This document shows, one piece after another, positions 44,049 to 52,906 of a DNA stretch of 64,000 nt. Location: NCBI RefSeq assembly GCF_018918145.1, contig NZ_JAHLPX010000004.1, positions 124,001 through 188,000 on the forward strand, written 5' to 3'. The translations under genes and the position numbers were made by a program. This DNA is from Anaerotignum sp. MSJ-24. Lineage in GTDB: Bacteria > Bacillota > Clostridia > Lachnospirales > Anaerotignaceae. Below the pieces are notes generated by a model that saw only the letters and a list, made by a program, of their open reading frames with translations, ran no database searches and was not told where the DNA came from. Position 1 is the stretch's first letter. Every line of letters starts with the position of its first letter.

Positions 44049-45273
44049 ACCGAGAATATACTCGGTATCAAAAATAAACAGCTATATAAAGGCAACGCTT
44101 GAAAATGATTTTGTGCTGAACAGCGTATGGGTTACCGGAGAAATCTCTAACTTTAAATATCATTCGTCGGGAAATATGTTTTTTTCGCTTAAGGATAATG
44201 ACAGTGCTATTTCCTGTATTATGTTTAAGGGTGATGCATATGCACTGCCGTTCATGCCGGAAAACGGAATGAATGTAGTTATATGCGGATATGTTTCCGT
44301 ATATGAAAAGAGCGGACAATATCAGCTTATTGCTGAGCTTATGAAGCCGGACGGAGTAGGAGAGCTTACAGTAGCTTTTGAACAGCTTAAGGCAAAACTG
44401 CTCGCCGAAGGGCTTTTCGACGAGGATTACAAAAGAGAGATAAATACACATCCGCATAATATCGCTGTCGTAACATCGCCAACCGGTGCGGCCGTAAGAG
44501 ATATAATAAAAATTGCCGGAGCAAGGAACAAAAATGTTTCAATAACCGTTATACCTGTTCTTGTGCAGGGCGATAATGCGGCATCTTCCATTGCGGAAGG
44601 AATAAGGCTGGCAAACAAGCTCGGAAAAGCCGATACGATAATTGTCGGAAGAGGCGGCGGCAGTATAGAGGACTTATGGGCATTTAATGATGAGAGAGTT
44701 GCAAGAGCTGTTTTTGCGTCCGAAATACCGGTTATATCGGCAGTTGGACATGAAACGGATTTTACCATAACCGATTTTGTAGCGGATATGCGTGCATCTA
44801 CGCCGTCGAATGCCGCTGAATTGGCGGTAAATGACGAATATGCAGATAAAAAGAAGGCAGAGTATTTAGTCGAAAGACTGAATACCGCTTTTGAAAATAT
44901 AATAAACACAAAAAGACGAAGGCTTAAAACGACTGTTGAAAGACCGGACTTTAAAAAGCCCTGGTTGAGTATGGAAGAAAAACAGAGAAAAATAGATTAT
45001 CTGACCGAAAAAATGGAGTATGCGGCAGAAAAAAGCAACACCGCATATGAACACAGGCTTGCGGCGGCAGCGGCAAAGCTGGACGCACTTTCTCCGCTGA
45101 ATGTGCTGAAAAGAGGCTATTCCTTTACGGAGAATGCAGAAGGAAAGGTTATAACTTCGGTCAATGATGTTGAAAACGGCAGCATGGTAAGCATAACACT
45201 CAATGACGGTATGTTAAATGCCGTTGTTAAGGATAAGGTGATTTTTGATGGCAAAGAAAAAACAGAGCTTTGA
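44032..45273 (+). CDS. xseA: exodeoxyribonuclease VII large subunit
   Basis: A 413-residue nuclease subunit that degrades single-stranded DNA. The N-terminal OB fold (SVSKINSYIKATLENDF, VWVTGEISNFKYHSSGN) is followed by the catalytic domain with GRGGGSIEDLWAFNDE and GHETDFTITDFVAD. GTG 44032 follows AGGTGG by six bases. It overlaps both nusB and the start of xseB. Confidence 0.95.
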   Translation: MSAITEPRIYSVSKINSYIKATLENDFVLNSVWVTGEISNFKYHSSGNMFFSLKDNDSAISCIMFKGDAYALPFMPENGMNVVICGYVSVYEKSGQYQLIAELMKPDGVGELTVAFEQLKAKLLAEGLFDEDYKREINTHPHNIAVVTSPTGAAVRDIIKIAGARNKNVSITVIPVLVQGDNAASSIAEGIRLANKLGKADTIIVGRGGGSIEDLWAFNDERVARAVFASEIPVISAVGHETDFTITDFVADMRASTPSNAAELAVNDEYADKKKAEYLVERLNTAFENIINTKRRRLKTTVERPDFKKPWLSMEEKQRKIDYLTEKMEYAAEKSNTAYEHRLAAAAAKLDALSPLNVLKRGYSFTENAEGKVITSVNDVENGSMVSITLNDGMLNAVVKDKVIFDGKEKTEL

Positions 45274-45496
45274 AGAGGCTCTCGAAAGACTTGAGGAAAT
45301 AGTCCGAAATATGGAGGCCGGCGAGCTGACACTTGATGATACGGTAAAGCTGTATAAAGAAGGCGTGGAGCTTGCATCGTTTTGCGGAGGAAAGCTGAAC
45401 GATGCTGTTCAGCAGGTAAACATATTGAGCACAACTCTTGACGGACAGCTGGAGGAAAAGCCTTTTGTAAATATTGAGCAGACGGAGGAAGAATAA
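45248..45496 (+). CDS. xseB: exodeoxyribonuclease VII small subunit
   Basis: An 82-residue subunit, two helices (FEEALERLEEIVRNMEAGELTLDD, LYKEGVELASFC). AAGGTGA precedes ATG 45248. It overlaps xseA by 26 bases and its stop shares a base with the ispA start. Confidence 0.95.
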   Translation: MAKKKQSFEEALERLEEIVRNMEAGELTLDDTVKLYKEGVELASFCGGKLNDAVQQVNILSTTLDGQLEEKPFVNIEQTEEE

Positions 45497-46380
45497 TGGA
45501 TTTTAAGGATTTATTGAAGGAAAAAGTTAAAACAGTTGATGAATATCTGGAAAAGTATCTTCCCTCTGAAAAGGAGTATCCGCAGATAATCTTTGAGGCA
45601 ATGAGATACAGTGTTTTTGCCGGAGGAAAAAGATTAAGACCGATTATTGTCATGGAGGCATGCAAGGCATTTGGCGGTGATGTTGAAAAGGCTATGCCCT
45701 TTGCGTGCTCAATAGAAATGATACATACTTATTCACTTATACATGACGATCTTCCTGCTCTTGACAATGATGATTACAGAAGAGGAAGACTTACGAGCCA
45801 CAAGATGTTCGGTGAGGATATGGCTATTCTTGCCGGTGACGCACTTCTTCATCATGCTTTTGAAACTATGGCAAGAGCCTGTGTTGAGCAGGGTGACATA
45901 AAGGCGTCCAAGGCTATGCTCGCCATTGCGGAAGGTGCCGGAGTGCATGGCATGGTAGGCGGACAGGTTGTTGATGTAATAAGCGAAGGAAAGCCTATTG
46001 ATAAGGAAACTCTTGATTTTATACATAAAAACAAAACAGCGGCAATGTTAATCGGCGCACTTAAATCCGGTGCTGTACTCGGAGGAGCAACCGAAGAAGA
46101 AATAGCAAAAATTGAAAGAGCTGGAGAACTTATCGGTGTTGCATTCCAGATTCAGGATGACATTTTGGACGTAACAAGCACATTTGAAAAGCTCGGAAAG
46201 CCCATTAACAGTGATGAAAAGAACCATAAGGTTACATATGCGACAATGTTCGGAATAGAAAAAGCATCGGAATTTGTTGAAACAATGTCGGACGAAGCAA
46301 TCGACATCTTAAAGAGCATGGGAGAAAAGACAGATTTTCTCGTTAAGCTTACGGAATATTTAATTAAGAGGGAAAACTGA
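45496..46380 (+). CDS. ispA: farnesyl diphosphate synthase family polyprenyl synthetase
   Basis: A 294-residue prenyltransferase that joins isopentenyl diphosphate units to make geranyl/farnesyl diphosphate for quinones and undecaprenyl carrier. First Asp motif DDLPALDNDD and second DDILD; GGKRLRP at the diphosphate site. The gene next to dxs matches a methylerythritol-phosphate route. Confidence 0.94.
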   Translation: MDFKDLLKEKVKTVDEYLEKYLPSEKEYPQIIFEAMRYSVFAGGKRLRPIIVMEACKAFGGDVEKAMPFACSIEMIHTYSLIHDDLPALDNDDYRRGRLTSHKMFGEDMAILAGDALLHHAFETMARACVEQGDIKASKAMLAIAEGAGVHGMVGGQVVDVISEGKPIDKETLDFIHKNKTAAMLIGALKSGAVLGGATEEEIAKIERAGELIGVAFQIQDDILDVTSTFEKLGKPINSDEKNHKVTYATMFGIEKASEFVETMSDEAIDILKSMGEKTDFLVKLTEYLIKREN

Positions 46381-46406
46381 GTTTTTTGGTGAAAGCGGTG
46401 GAGTTT

Positions 46407-48290
46407 TTGAAGTATGTACTTGATTCGGTAAATATGCCGGAGGATATTAAAAAACTGAATATAGGTCAATTAAACAGACTTGCACTTGAGCTGAGAAGCT
46501 TTGTTTTGGAAAATGTATCGAAAACAGGTGGACATCTTGCCTCAAATCTCGGAATAGTCGAGCTTACGCTGGCTCTGCACTATTGCTTTGATGCACCTAA
46601 GGATAAAATTGTATGGGACGTAGGACATCAGGCATATATCCATAAAATACTTACAGGCAGAAAAGATAAATTTACTACATTAAGACAGCTTGACGGACTT
46701 TCCGGATTTCCAAAGCCTTCCGAAAGCGAATACGATACGTTTACGGCAGGACACAGCTCAACATCAATATCAATAGCACTCGGTTTTGCCTGTGCAAGAG
46801 ATATGCGCGGTAGTGACGAAAAGGTTGTCGCTGTTATCGGTGACGGTTCACTGACAGGCGGAGTTGCCTTTGAGGCATTGAACAATGCCGGAAGATCAAA
46901 CAGCAATATTATTGTTGTGCTTAATGACAACCAGATGTCTATTTCCGGAAATGTAGGTGCATTAAGCAGACATTTGGGTGAGCTGAGAACGGAACGAGGC
47001 TATATAGAGGCTAAGAATGACGTTAAAAAGCTTCTTAATAGATTTCCGGACAGCGAAAAAATGGTGAACAAGATAAAAAGAACCAAAAACAGAATAAAAT
47101 ATCTGTTTATTCCCGGAGTTATATTCGAGGAGCTTGGTTTTAAATATATAGGGCCTGTTGACGGCAATAATATCGAAAGCCTCATTGAGGTTATAAACAG
47201 GGCGAAAAACATTGAAGGTCCTGTGCTTATCCATGTTAAGACGAAAAAAGGAAAAGGCTATAAATATGCCGAAAACAATCCTTCCGCTTATCACGGTGTA
47301 AGTGCTTTTGATCTGTCAACGGGAGCATCAATTAAAAAATCAAATAAGCCGACATATTCCGATGTATTCGGAAAAACAATGTGTTCAATGGCTGATGAGG
47401 ACGATAAGATAGTTGCGGTTTCTGCGGCAATGGGCAACGGAACGGGTTTAAGCAAATTTATTTCAAAGCACCCATCAAGATTTTATGATGTAGGAATAGC
47501 CGAACAGCATGCAGTGTCTTTTTCTGCGGCATTGGCAAAAAGCGGATTCCGACCCGTGTTTGCTGTTTATTCCACATTTCTTCAGAGAGCCTATGATGAG
47601 ATAATGCAGGACGTATGTCTGCAAAATCTACATGTGGTTTTTGCCGTTGACAGAGCCGGAATAGTCGGTGCGGACGGGGAAACACATCAGGGCATATATG
47701 ATATATCTTATTTCACACATATGCCGAATATGACGGTTATGATGCCTAAAAACGGTATTGAGCTTGAAAAAATGCTCAGATATGCGGTTTACAACATAGA
47801 CGGGCCTGTTGCGGTAAGGTATCCGAGAGGTAATATATCCGATATATATTCAGAAAATACGTCGGAAATAGAATTTGGAAAAGCCGAATTGCTTGAAGAC
47901 GGAGAAAAAATTGCCGTTATTTCAGCCGGAGCGGTCTGCGACAATGCCGCAAAGGTATGCGAAATGCTTAAGAATGACGGATATAATCCAATGCTTATAA
48001 ACATGAGATTTGCAAAACCGGTTGATAAGGAAATGCTTAAGCTTGCCGCCGAAAAATGTGGTTATATATTTACGCTTGAGGATAATGTTATCGACGGTGG
48101 AGCAGGAATGGCTGTTCTTGAGGCTCTTAACGATATGGAGCTTATGAATGATGTTAAGGTTCACAGCTATGCTTTTCCGGATAAATTTATTGAACATGGT
48201 ACAAGAGATCAGCTTTTTGAAAGATATAAGCTTGACAGTGAAAGTATTTACAAAGATATAAAGGAACGGATTGATATAAATGGCAGATAA
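46407..48290 (+). CDS. dxs: 1-deoxy-D-xylulose-5-phosphate synthase
   Basis: A 627-residue thiamine-diphosphate enzyme that condenses pyruvate and glyceraldehyde 3-phosphate in the first step of the methylerythritol phosphate pathway. The ThDP site is GDGSLTGGVAFEALNNAG with NDNQMSI; the transketolase domain has GIAEQHAVSFSAALA. I choose TTG 46407, preceded by GGTGGAG, because the product MKYVLDSVNMPEDIKKL fits the family start; TTG 46386 is the longer option. Confidence 0.95.
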   Translation: MKYVLDSVNMPEDIKKLNIGQLNRLALELRSFVLENVSKTGGHLASNLGIVELTLALHYCFDAPKDKIVWDVGHQAYIHKILTGRKDKFTTLRQLDGLSGFPKPSESEYDTFTAGHSSTSISIALGFACARDMRGSDEKVVAVIGDGSLTGGVAFEALNNAGRSNSNIIVVLNDNQMSISGNVGALSRHLGELRTERGYIEAKNDVKKLLNRFPDSEKMVNKIKRTKNRIKYLFIPGVIFEELGFKYIGPVDGNNIESLIEVINRAKNIEGPVLIHVKTKKGKGYKYAENNPSAYHGVSAFDLSTGASIKKSNKPTYSDVFGKTMCSMADEDDKIVAVSAAMGNGTGLSKFISKHPSRFYDVGIAEQHAVSFSAALAKSGFRPVFAVYSTFLQRAYDEIMQDVCLQNLHVVFAVDRAGIVGADGETHQGIYDISYFTHMPNMTVMMPKNGIELEKMLRYAVYNIDGPVAVRYPRGNISDIYSENTSEIEFGKAELLEDGEKIAVISAGAVCDNAAKVCEMLKNDGYNPMLINMRFAKPVDKEMLKLAAEKCGYIFTLEDNVIDGGAGMAVLEALNDMELMNDVKVHSYAFPDKFIEHGTRDQLFERYKLDSESIYKDIKERIDINGR

Positions 48291-49089
48291 AGAAAGGCTT
48301 GACGTCCTTATGGTCAACAATGGGCTTGCCGCATCAAGAGAGCTTGCAAAGGCTTACATAATGGCAGGTGATGTATATGTTGACGGAAATAAAGAGGATA
48401 AGGCCGGAACAAAGGTAGACGTAAATGCAAATATTGAGCTCAGAGGAAAGGTAATGCCTTATGTCAGCAGAGGCGGTTATAAGCTTGAAAAGGCTATGGA
48501 GGTTTTTCCTGTAACAATCGAAGGAAAGATTTGTATGGATATAGGCTCTTCGACAGGAGGCTTTACCGACTGTATGCTCCAAAACGGTGCATCAAAGGTA
48601 TACTCCATAGACGTAGGATACGGACAGCTTGCATGGAAGCTCAGAAACGATGAAAGAGTCGTTTGTATGGAAAAGACAAATGTGAGATATATAACCGAGG
48701 AGCAGGTTCCTGATAAACCGCAGTTTGCTTCGGTTGATGTTTCCTTTATATCGCTTACGAAGGTTATTCCTCCTGCACTTAATGTTATGAGTGATGATGC
48801 ACAGCTTGTATGTCTTATTAAGCCACAGTTTGAGGCCGGAAGGGAAAAGGTCGGCAAAAAAGGCGTAGTAAGAGATAAAAAGGTACATGAGGAAGTAATA
48901 TTGAAAATAATTGATTTTGCCTTTGAGATAGGCCTTAATGTTATAGGAATTGATTTTTCACCTATAAAGGGTCCGGAAGGCAATATAGAATATTTGATAA
49001 TGCTTGACAGAAAAAATGAAGGATTGACTATTGAGGAGGCACATAAGGCGGCACATGACATAGAAGAACAGTCGCATGAGCTGCTTTAA
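48280..49089 (+). CDS. tlyA: TlyA-family rRNA 2'-O-methyltransferase (S4 domain plus FtsJ fold)
   Basis: A 269-residue protein. An N-terminal S4 RNA-binding domain (RLDVLMVNNGLAASRELAKAYI) is followed by a SAM-binding methyltransferase (DIGSSTGGFTDCMLQNGA). The family methylates rRNA riboses in mycobacteria and is also called haemolysin-like or YqxC. It overlaps dxs by 11 bases. Confidence 0.92.
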   Translation: MADKERLDVLMVNNGLAASRELAKAYIMAGDVYVDGNKEDKAGTKVDVNANIELRGKVMPYVSRGGYKLEKAMEVFPVTIEGKICMDIGSSTGGFTDCMLQNGASKVYSIDVGYGQLAWKLRNDERVVCMEKTNVRYITEEQVPDKPQFASVDVSFISLTKVIPPALNVMSDDAQLVCLIKPQFEAGREKVGKKGVVRDKKVHEEVILKIIDFAFEIGLNVIGIDFSPIKGPEGNIEYLIMLDRKNEGLTIEEAHKAAHDIEEQSHELL

Positions 49090-49101
49090 GGTGAAGTGAA
49101 T

Positions 49102-49965
49102 ATGAAAACGATAGGAATTGTTCCTAATTATGATAAACCTGCGGCAATGGATTTTGTTAAGGACATTGCCGAATATATAAAAAGCAAAGGCTGTAAACCT
49201 GTGCTTGCTTATAATATAGCCGAGTTCACAAATTTACAAGAGTTCGGAGTAAGCAAATATGAGCTTTATTCCAAATCTGATTTTATTATAGTTCTCGGCG
49301 GTGACGGCACTTTGCTGAATACGGGAAGAAAGGCGGCTAAATATGGCACACCTCTTCTCGGAATAAACATGGGTACGCTCGGATTTCTTGCGGCGGCAGA
49401 AGGAACCGATGCACATGAAACCATTGATAAAGTTTTAAACGGCGAATATAAGCTTGAAAAAAGACTTATGCTTGAATCGGAAATATTATCGGCGGACGGT
49501 GATGCACCGAAAACATATAAGGCAGTCAATGATGTATGTATTTCGAGAGGTGTCTTTACGAAGGTAACGAGCTACAGAATATATGTAAATGATGAATATG
49601 TTGCCACATTCCGTGCAGACGGAATGATTGTTTCAACACCAACAGGCTCAACGGCATATAATCTTTCTGCCGGAGGCCCTGTGCTTAAGCCGGATATAGC
49701 CTGTATGGTAATAACTCCGATATGTGCACATTCACTGCATTCAAGAAGTATAGTTGTTTCTGCCGATGATGTTATAAGAATAGACGCAAGCTTCGGTGCC
49801 AACGGCGATATAATAATGTCGATGGACGGACAGACGAGCGTAATACTTAATAACGGAGATTCGATTTGTGTTAAAAAATCTGAATATGATGTAAATATAA
49901 TCAAAACAAATAAGATTGGTTTTTATGATATTCTGCGAAAGAAACTCATTTCTAAGGGGGAATAA
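49102..49965 (+). CDS. nadK: NAD kinase
   Basis: A 287-residue enzyme that phosphorylates NAD to NADP. Motif GGDGTLLN with the catalytic Asp, GINMGTLGFLAA and TPTGSTAYNLSAGGP. ATG 49102 follows AAGGTGAAG; an in-frame GTG at 49096 overlaps that site. Stop and argR start are nearly adjacent. Confidence 0.95.
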   Translation: MKTIGIVPNYDKPAAMDFVKDIAEYIKSKGCKPVLAYNIAEFTNLQEFGVSKYELYSKSDFIIVLGGDGTLLNTGRKAAKYGTPLLGINMGTLGFLAAAEGTDAHETIDKVLNGEYKLEKRLMLESEILSADGDAPKTYKAVNDVCISRGVFTKVTSYRIYVNDEYVATFRADGMIVSTPTGSTAYNLSAGGPVLKPDIACMVITPICAHSLHSRSIVVSADDVIRIDASFGANGDIIMSMDGQTSVILNNGDSICVKKSEYDVNIIKTNKIGFYDILRKKLISKGE

Positions 49966-49967
49966 GA

Positions 49968-50420
49968 GTGAAAGTATCAAGACATACAAAGATATTAGAG
50001 CTTATAGAAAAATACGATATTGAAACTCAGGACGAGCTTGCCGCAAAGCTTAGGGAAGAAGGCTTTGATGTTACACAGGCAACTGTTTCAAGAGATATAA
50101 GAGAAATGCGTCTTACAAAAATCTCGCTTGAAAAAGGAAAGCAGAAATATGTTGCCATGACAAACAGTGATAATGAAATTTCCGACAGACTTATAAGAGT
50201 TTTTAAAGAAGCTGTTGTTAAAATGGACTATGCCGGCAATATGGTTGTTATAAAGACTCTTGAAGGAATGGGAATGGCTGTCGGAGTTGCACTTGACAAT
50301 ATGCAGAACAGCGAGATCCTCGGAACGATAGCCGGAGATGATACCGTTTTCTGCGTAATCAGAGGAAGCCACCAGGCGGCAGAGCTTATAGAAAGACTTT
50401 ATCGAATAATACATAGCTGA
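49968..50420 (+). CDS. argR: arginine repressor ArgR/AhrC
   Basis: A 150-residue hexameric regulator of arginine genes. The N-terminal winged helix (RHTKILELIEKYDIETQDELAAKL, ATVSRDIREMRLTKI) binds ARG boxes, and the C-terminal domain (GTIAGDDTVFCVIRG) binds arginine with the GTxAGDDT motif. GTG start after AAGGGGG. A possible target is carAB at 60.9 kb. Confidence 0.95.
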   Translation: MKVSRHTKILELIEKYDIETQDELAAKLREEGFDVTQATVSRDIREMRLTKISLEKGKQKYVAMTNSDNEISDRLIRVFKEAVVKMDYAGNMVVIKTLEGMGMAVGVALDNMQNSEILGTIAGDDTVFCVIRGSHQAAELIERLYRIIHS

Positions 50421-50434
50421 CAGGGGGCGTTAAA

Positions 50435-52132
50435 ATGCTCGAATACATGAACATAAAAAATATAGCGCTTATTCAGGAGGCAGAGGTAAATTTCGACAAA
50501 GGTCTTAATGTGCTTACCGGAGAAACAGGTGCCGGTAAATCACTTATTATAGATGCACTCGGTTTTTCTCTCGGCGGAAGGGCAAATAAAGACATTGTCC
50601 GAAGAGGCGAAGAACAGGCTGTTGTTGAGGCTGTTTTTTCAATAGAAGATAAGCGTATTGAAAATATACTTGATGATATGGGGATAGAATACGGTGAAGA
50701 CAAAACAATCGTTATAAGGCGTATTCTCCATATGAACGGCAAAAGCATGTGCAAGGTGAACGGCACAACGGTAACGGTTGGACAGCTTAAGGAGCTTTCG
50801 GAAAGTCTTGTGGATTTTCACGGACAGCATGAGCACCAGTCGCTTATGAACAGTGCAAAGCACATAATGCTTTTGGATAAATTCTGCGGAACGGAGCTTG
50901 ATGCGGAAAAAGCAAAGCTTACGGAATTTCTCAGAAAATATAAAATGGTCATGAAGGAAATGAAGGCTATTTCCGGAAATGAATCCGAAAGAGAAAGAAG
51001 AACAGAAATAATATCATATCAGATAAACGAGCTTGAGGCTGCCGGAATAAAACCGGGAGAGGAAGAAGAACTTGCGGAGAGAAAGAAAATACTCCAAAAC
51101 AGCGAAAAAATGCGTGAGATGGCAGGAAAATGCGTAAATCTGCTTTATAACGGAGTAAACGGACTTCCGGCAAGCGATATGGTAACGGAATCTGCCGATA
51201 CACTTAAACAGCTCAGTGATATTGATATTTCGGTAAAATATATATATGAAATTGTCAATTCTGCCGCAATTCAGCTCCTTGAGGCCGAACGAGAAATGAA
51301 AAAATATTATGAGGATATAAATGAAGAAGGTGAAGAGCTTGAAAAAATTCAGGAGAGATTAAGCATTATATATTCTTTCAAGAAAAAATATATATGCACC
51401 TCCGATAAGCTTTGCGAAAAGCTGGACAGCTTAAGAAGCGAATACGATATGCTTATGCACTCAAGAGAGCGTATAGAAACGCTTGAAAAGGAAAGAAAAG
51501 AACTTTTTAATCAGATGGTTGAAGTTTGCAGAATTATGACGGCTATCAGAAAGAAAAAAGCCGAAGAAATAGGTGCGGAAATACAGAAAAACCTCAGAGA
51601 GCTTGAGATGGCATCTGCATGCTTTGAAATAAAAATTGAGCAGAAAAACCAGCTTGGAATTGATGGCTGGGACGATGTTGAGTTTATGTTCAACGCAAAC
51701 GAAGGCGAAGAGCTTATGCCGCTTTCAAAGATTGCCTCCGGCGGCGAGCTTTCAAGAGTAATGCTTGCGCTTAAGGTAGTTCTCGGAAATGCCGATTCAA
51801 TAGGCACATTTATATTTGATGAAATAGATACCGGAATAAGCGGAAGAACGGCACAGAAGGTTGCGGAAAAAATGCAGCAGGTTTCCAAAACAAAGCAGAT
51901 AATCTGTATAACTCATCTTCCGCAGATAGCCGCTATGGCAGACAATCATTATATGATTGAAAAGATTTCCCAGAAGGGCAGAACAAAAACCGCAATAAGA
52001 CTGCTTAAACGCAGTGACGCCATAAGAGATGTGGCAAGGCTTATGTCCGGTTCACAGGTGACAGATGTTACGGTAAATGCTGCAAGAGAAATGAAGGATA
52101 TGGCAGATACATATAAGAGCCAGAACAGATAA
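50435..52132 (+). CDS. recN: DNA repair protein RecN
   Basis: A 565-residue SMC-like ATPase for double-strand break repair. Walker A GETGAGKSLIIDAL at the N-terminus, long coiled coils in the middle, signature SGGELSRVMLALK and Walker B TFIFDEIDTGISG. CAGGGGG precedes the ATG. It ends the nusB-recN run; in many Firmicutes spoIVB and spo0A follow, but not here. Confidence 0.95.
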   Translation: MLEYMNIKNIALIQEAEVNFDKGLNVLTGETGAGKSLIIDALGFSLGGRANKDIVRRGEEQAVVEAVFSIEDKRIENILDDMGIEYGEDKTIVIRRILHMNGKSMCKVNGTTVTVGQLKELSESLVDFHGQHEHQSLMNSAKHIMLLDKFCGTELDAEKAKLTEFLRKYKMVMKEMKAISGNESERERRTEIISYQINELEAAGIKPGEEEELAERKKILQNSEKMREMAGKCVNLLYNGVNGLPASDMVTESADTLKQLSDIDISVKYIYEIVNSAAIQLLEAEREMKKYYEDINEEGEELEKIQERLSIIYSFKKKYICTSDKLCEKLDSLRSEYDMLMHSRERIETLEKERKELFNQMVEVCRIMTAIRKKKAEEIGAEIQKNLRELEMASACFEIKIEQKNQLGIDGWDDVEFMFNANEGEELMPLSKIASGGELSRVMLALKVVLGNADSIGTFIFDEIDTGISGRTAQKVAEKMQQVSKTKQIICITHLPQIAAMADNHYMIEKISQKGRTKTAIRLLKRSDAIRDVARLMSGSQVTDVTVNAAREMKDMADTYKSQNR

Positions 52133-52184
52133 AATATACTTCATAAATATTTTCGGGTTTTGCCCCAAGGTGTTACGATAATTA

Positions 52185-52222
52185 AAATAATCCGGCGGAT
52201 TTAGGTCTGCCGGATTATTTTT
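52185..52222. terminator. bidirectional terminator after recN
   Basis: AAATAATCCGGC / GCCGGATTATTT, 12 bases, loop 12, with T on both strands; its far side overlaps the end of the convergent minus-strand gene. Confidence 0.85.
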
Positions 52223-52709
52223 TGTCATTTATATTTTTGCTATCGCTTTTGTTAGTGTTATCTTTGTTGTACTTTGTTTTAGGTTGAGCAATTTTTACTA
52301 TTGGGCTGTTGTTGGAAATATGATATGCTTCGCTGTCATCAATATATACTATTTCCACGTCATCGGAAATTGAATGGTTGTTAATACAAATATCTTTGAG
52401 CTGTACGGTGTATTCCGAAAGATATTCCATATATTCGTCGGATAAATCTGCTGTGTCTGAAATAATTTTCATAAGCGTAGCTGTGCGGCTGTCAATATCT
52501 GTTTTATCCGTATCATTATGTATATACTGCGGAGATATACCGAGCTTATCGGATAGAAAGGCAGTATCCCATGTATTCAGAAAGCCTTTTTCGGAATATT
52601 CAGATAATATGCTTATCATTTTGTCAGTATCGCTGTCAATACCGTTTGTTTGTGCGTATTGTGTAATAAGAGTTTCGAGTTTTGAAATTATAGATTCTTT
52701 GCTTTTCAT
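52215..52709 (-). CDS. unrecognised hydrophilic protein, 164 residues
   Basis: No family recognised. The protein is hydrophilic, rich in Asp, Ser, Ile and Tyr, with helices at the N-terminus (SIISKLETLITQYAQ) and a Lys/Asn/Asp tail that looks disordered. CAGGTGA lies before the ATG on the minus strand, and a TATACT -10 box lies near 52740. The gene occupies the place after recN where spore regulators often lie. Confidence 0.65.
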   Translation of the reverse strand: MKSKESIISKLETLITQYAQTNGIDSDTDKMISILSEYSEKGFLNTWDTAFLSDKLGISPQYIHNDTDKTDIDSRTATLMKIISDTADLSDEYMEYLSEYTVQLKDICINNHSISDDVEIVYIDDSEAYHISNNSPIVKIAQPKTKYNKDNTNKSDSKNINDKK

Positions 52710-52787
52710 AGGTTCACCTGTGTATATTTTTGTCTTTAGTATAGCATAAATAATAAACCCGATACATTAATATTTTAATTTTATATC

Positions 52788-52802
52788 ATACTAATTTGGT
52801 AT
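52788..52802 (+). promoter_or_regulatory. palindrome upstream of iscS, candidate Rrf2-type operator
   Basis: ATACTAA-T-TTGGTAT, one mismatch from a perfect palindrome, ends six bases before the iscS -35 box. Confidence 0.45.
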
Positions 52803-52808
52803 TTTTTA

Positions 52809-52837
52809 TTGACAGATAGTTTTTGCCGTGCTATATT
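52809..52837 (+). promoter_or_regulatory. promoter of the iscS-iscU unit
   Basis: TTGACA (52809-52814), 17-base spacer, TATATT (52832-52837). The same layout is seen before the YkvI-type gene. Confidence 0.8.
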
Positions 52838-52906
52838 ATGAATGTCCAAGTAACATGGTAGGTTTTATAGAAATTAAAATTTTTATATATAAAGGAGTAA
52901 ACAGAA

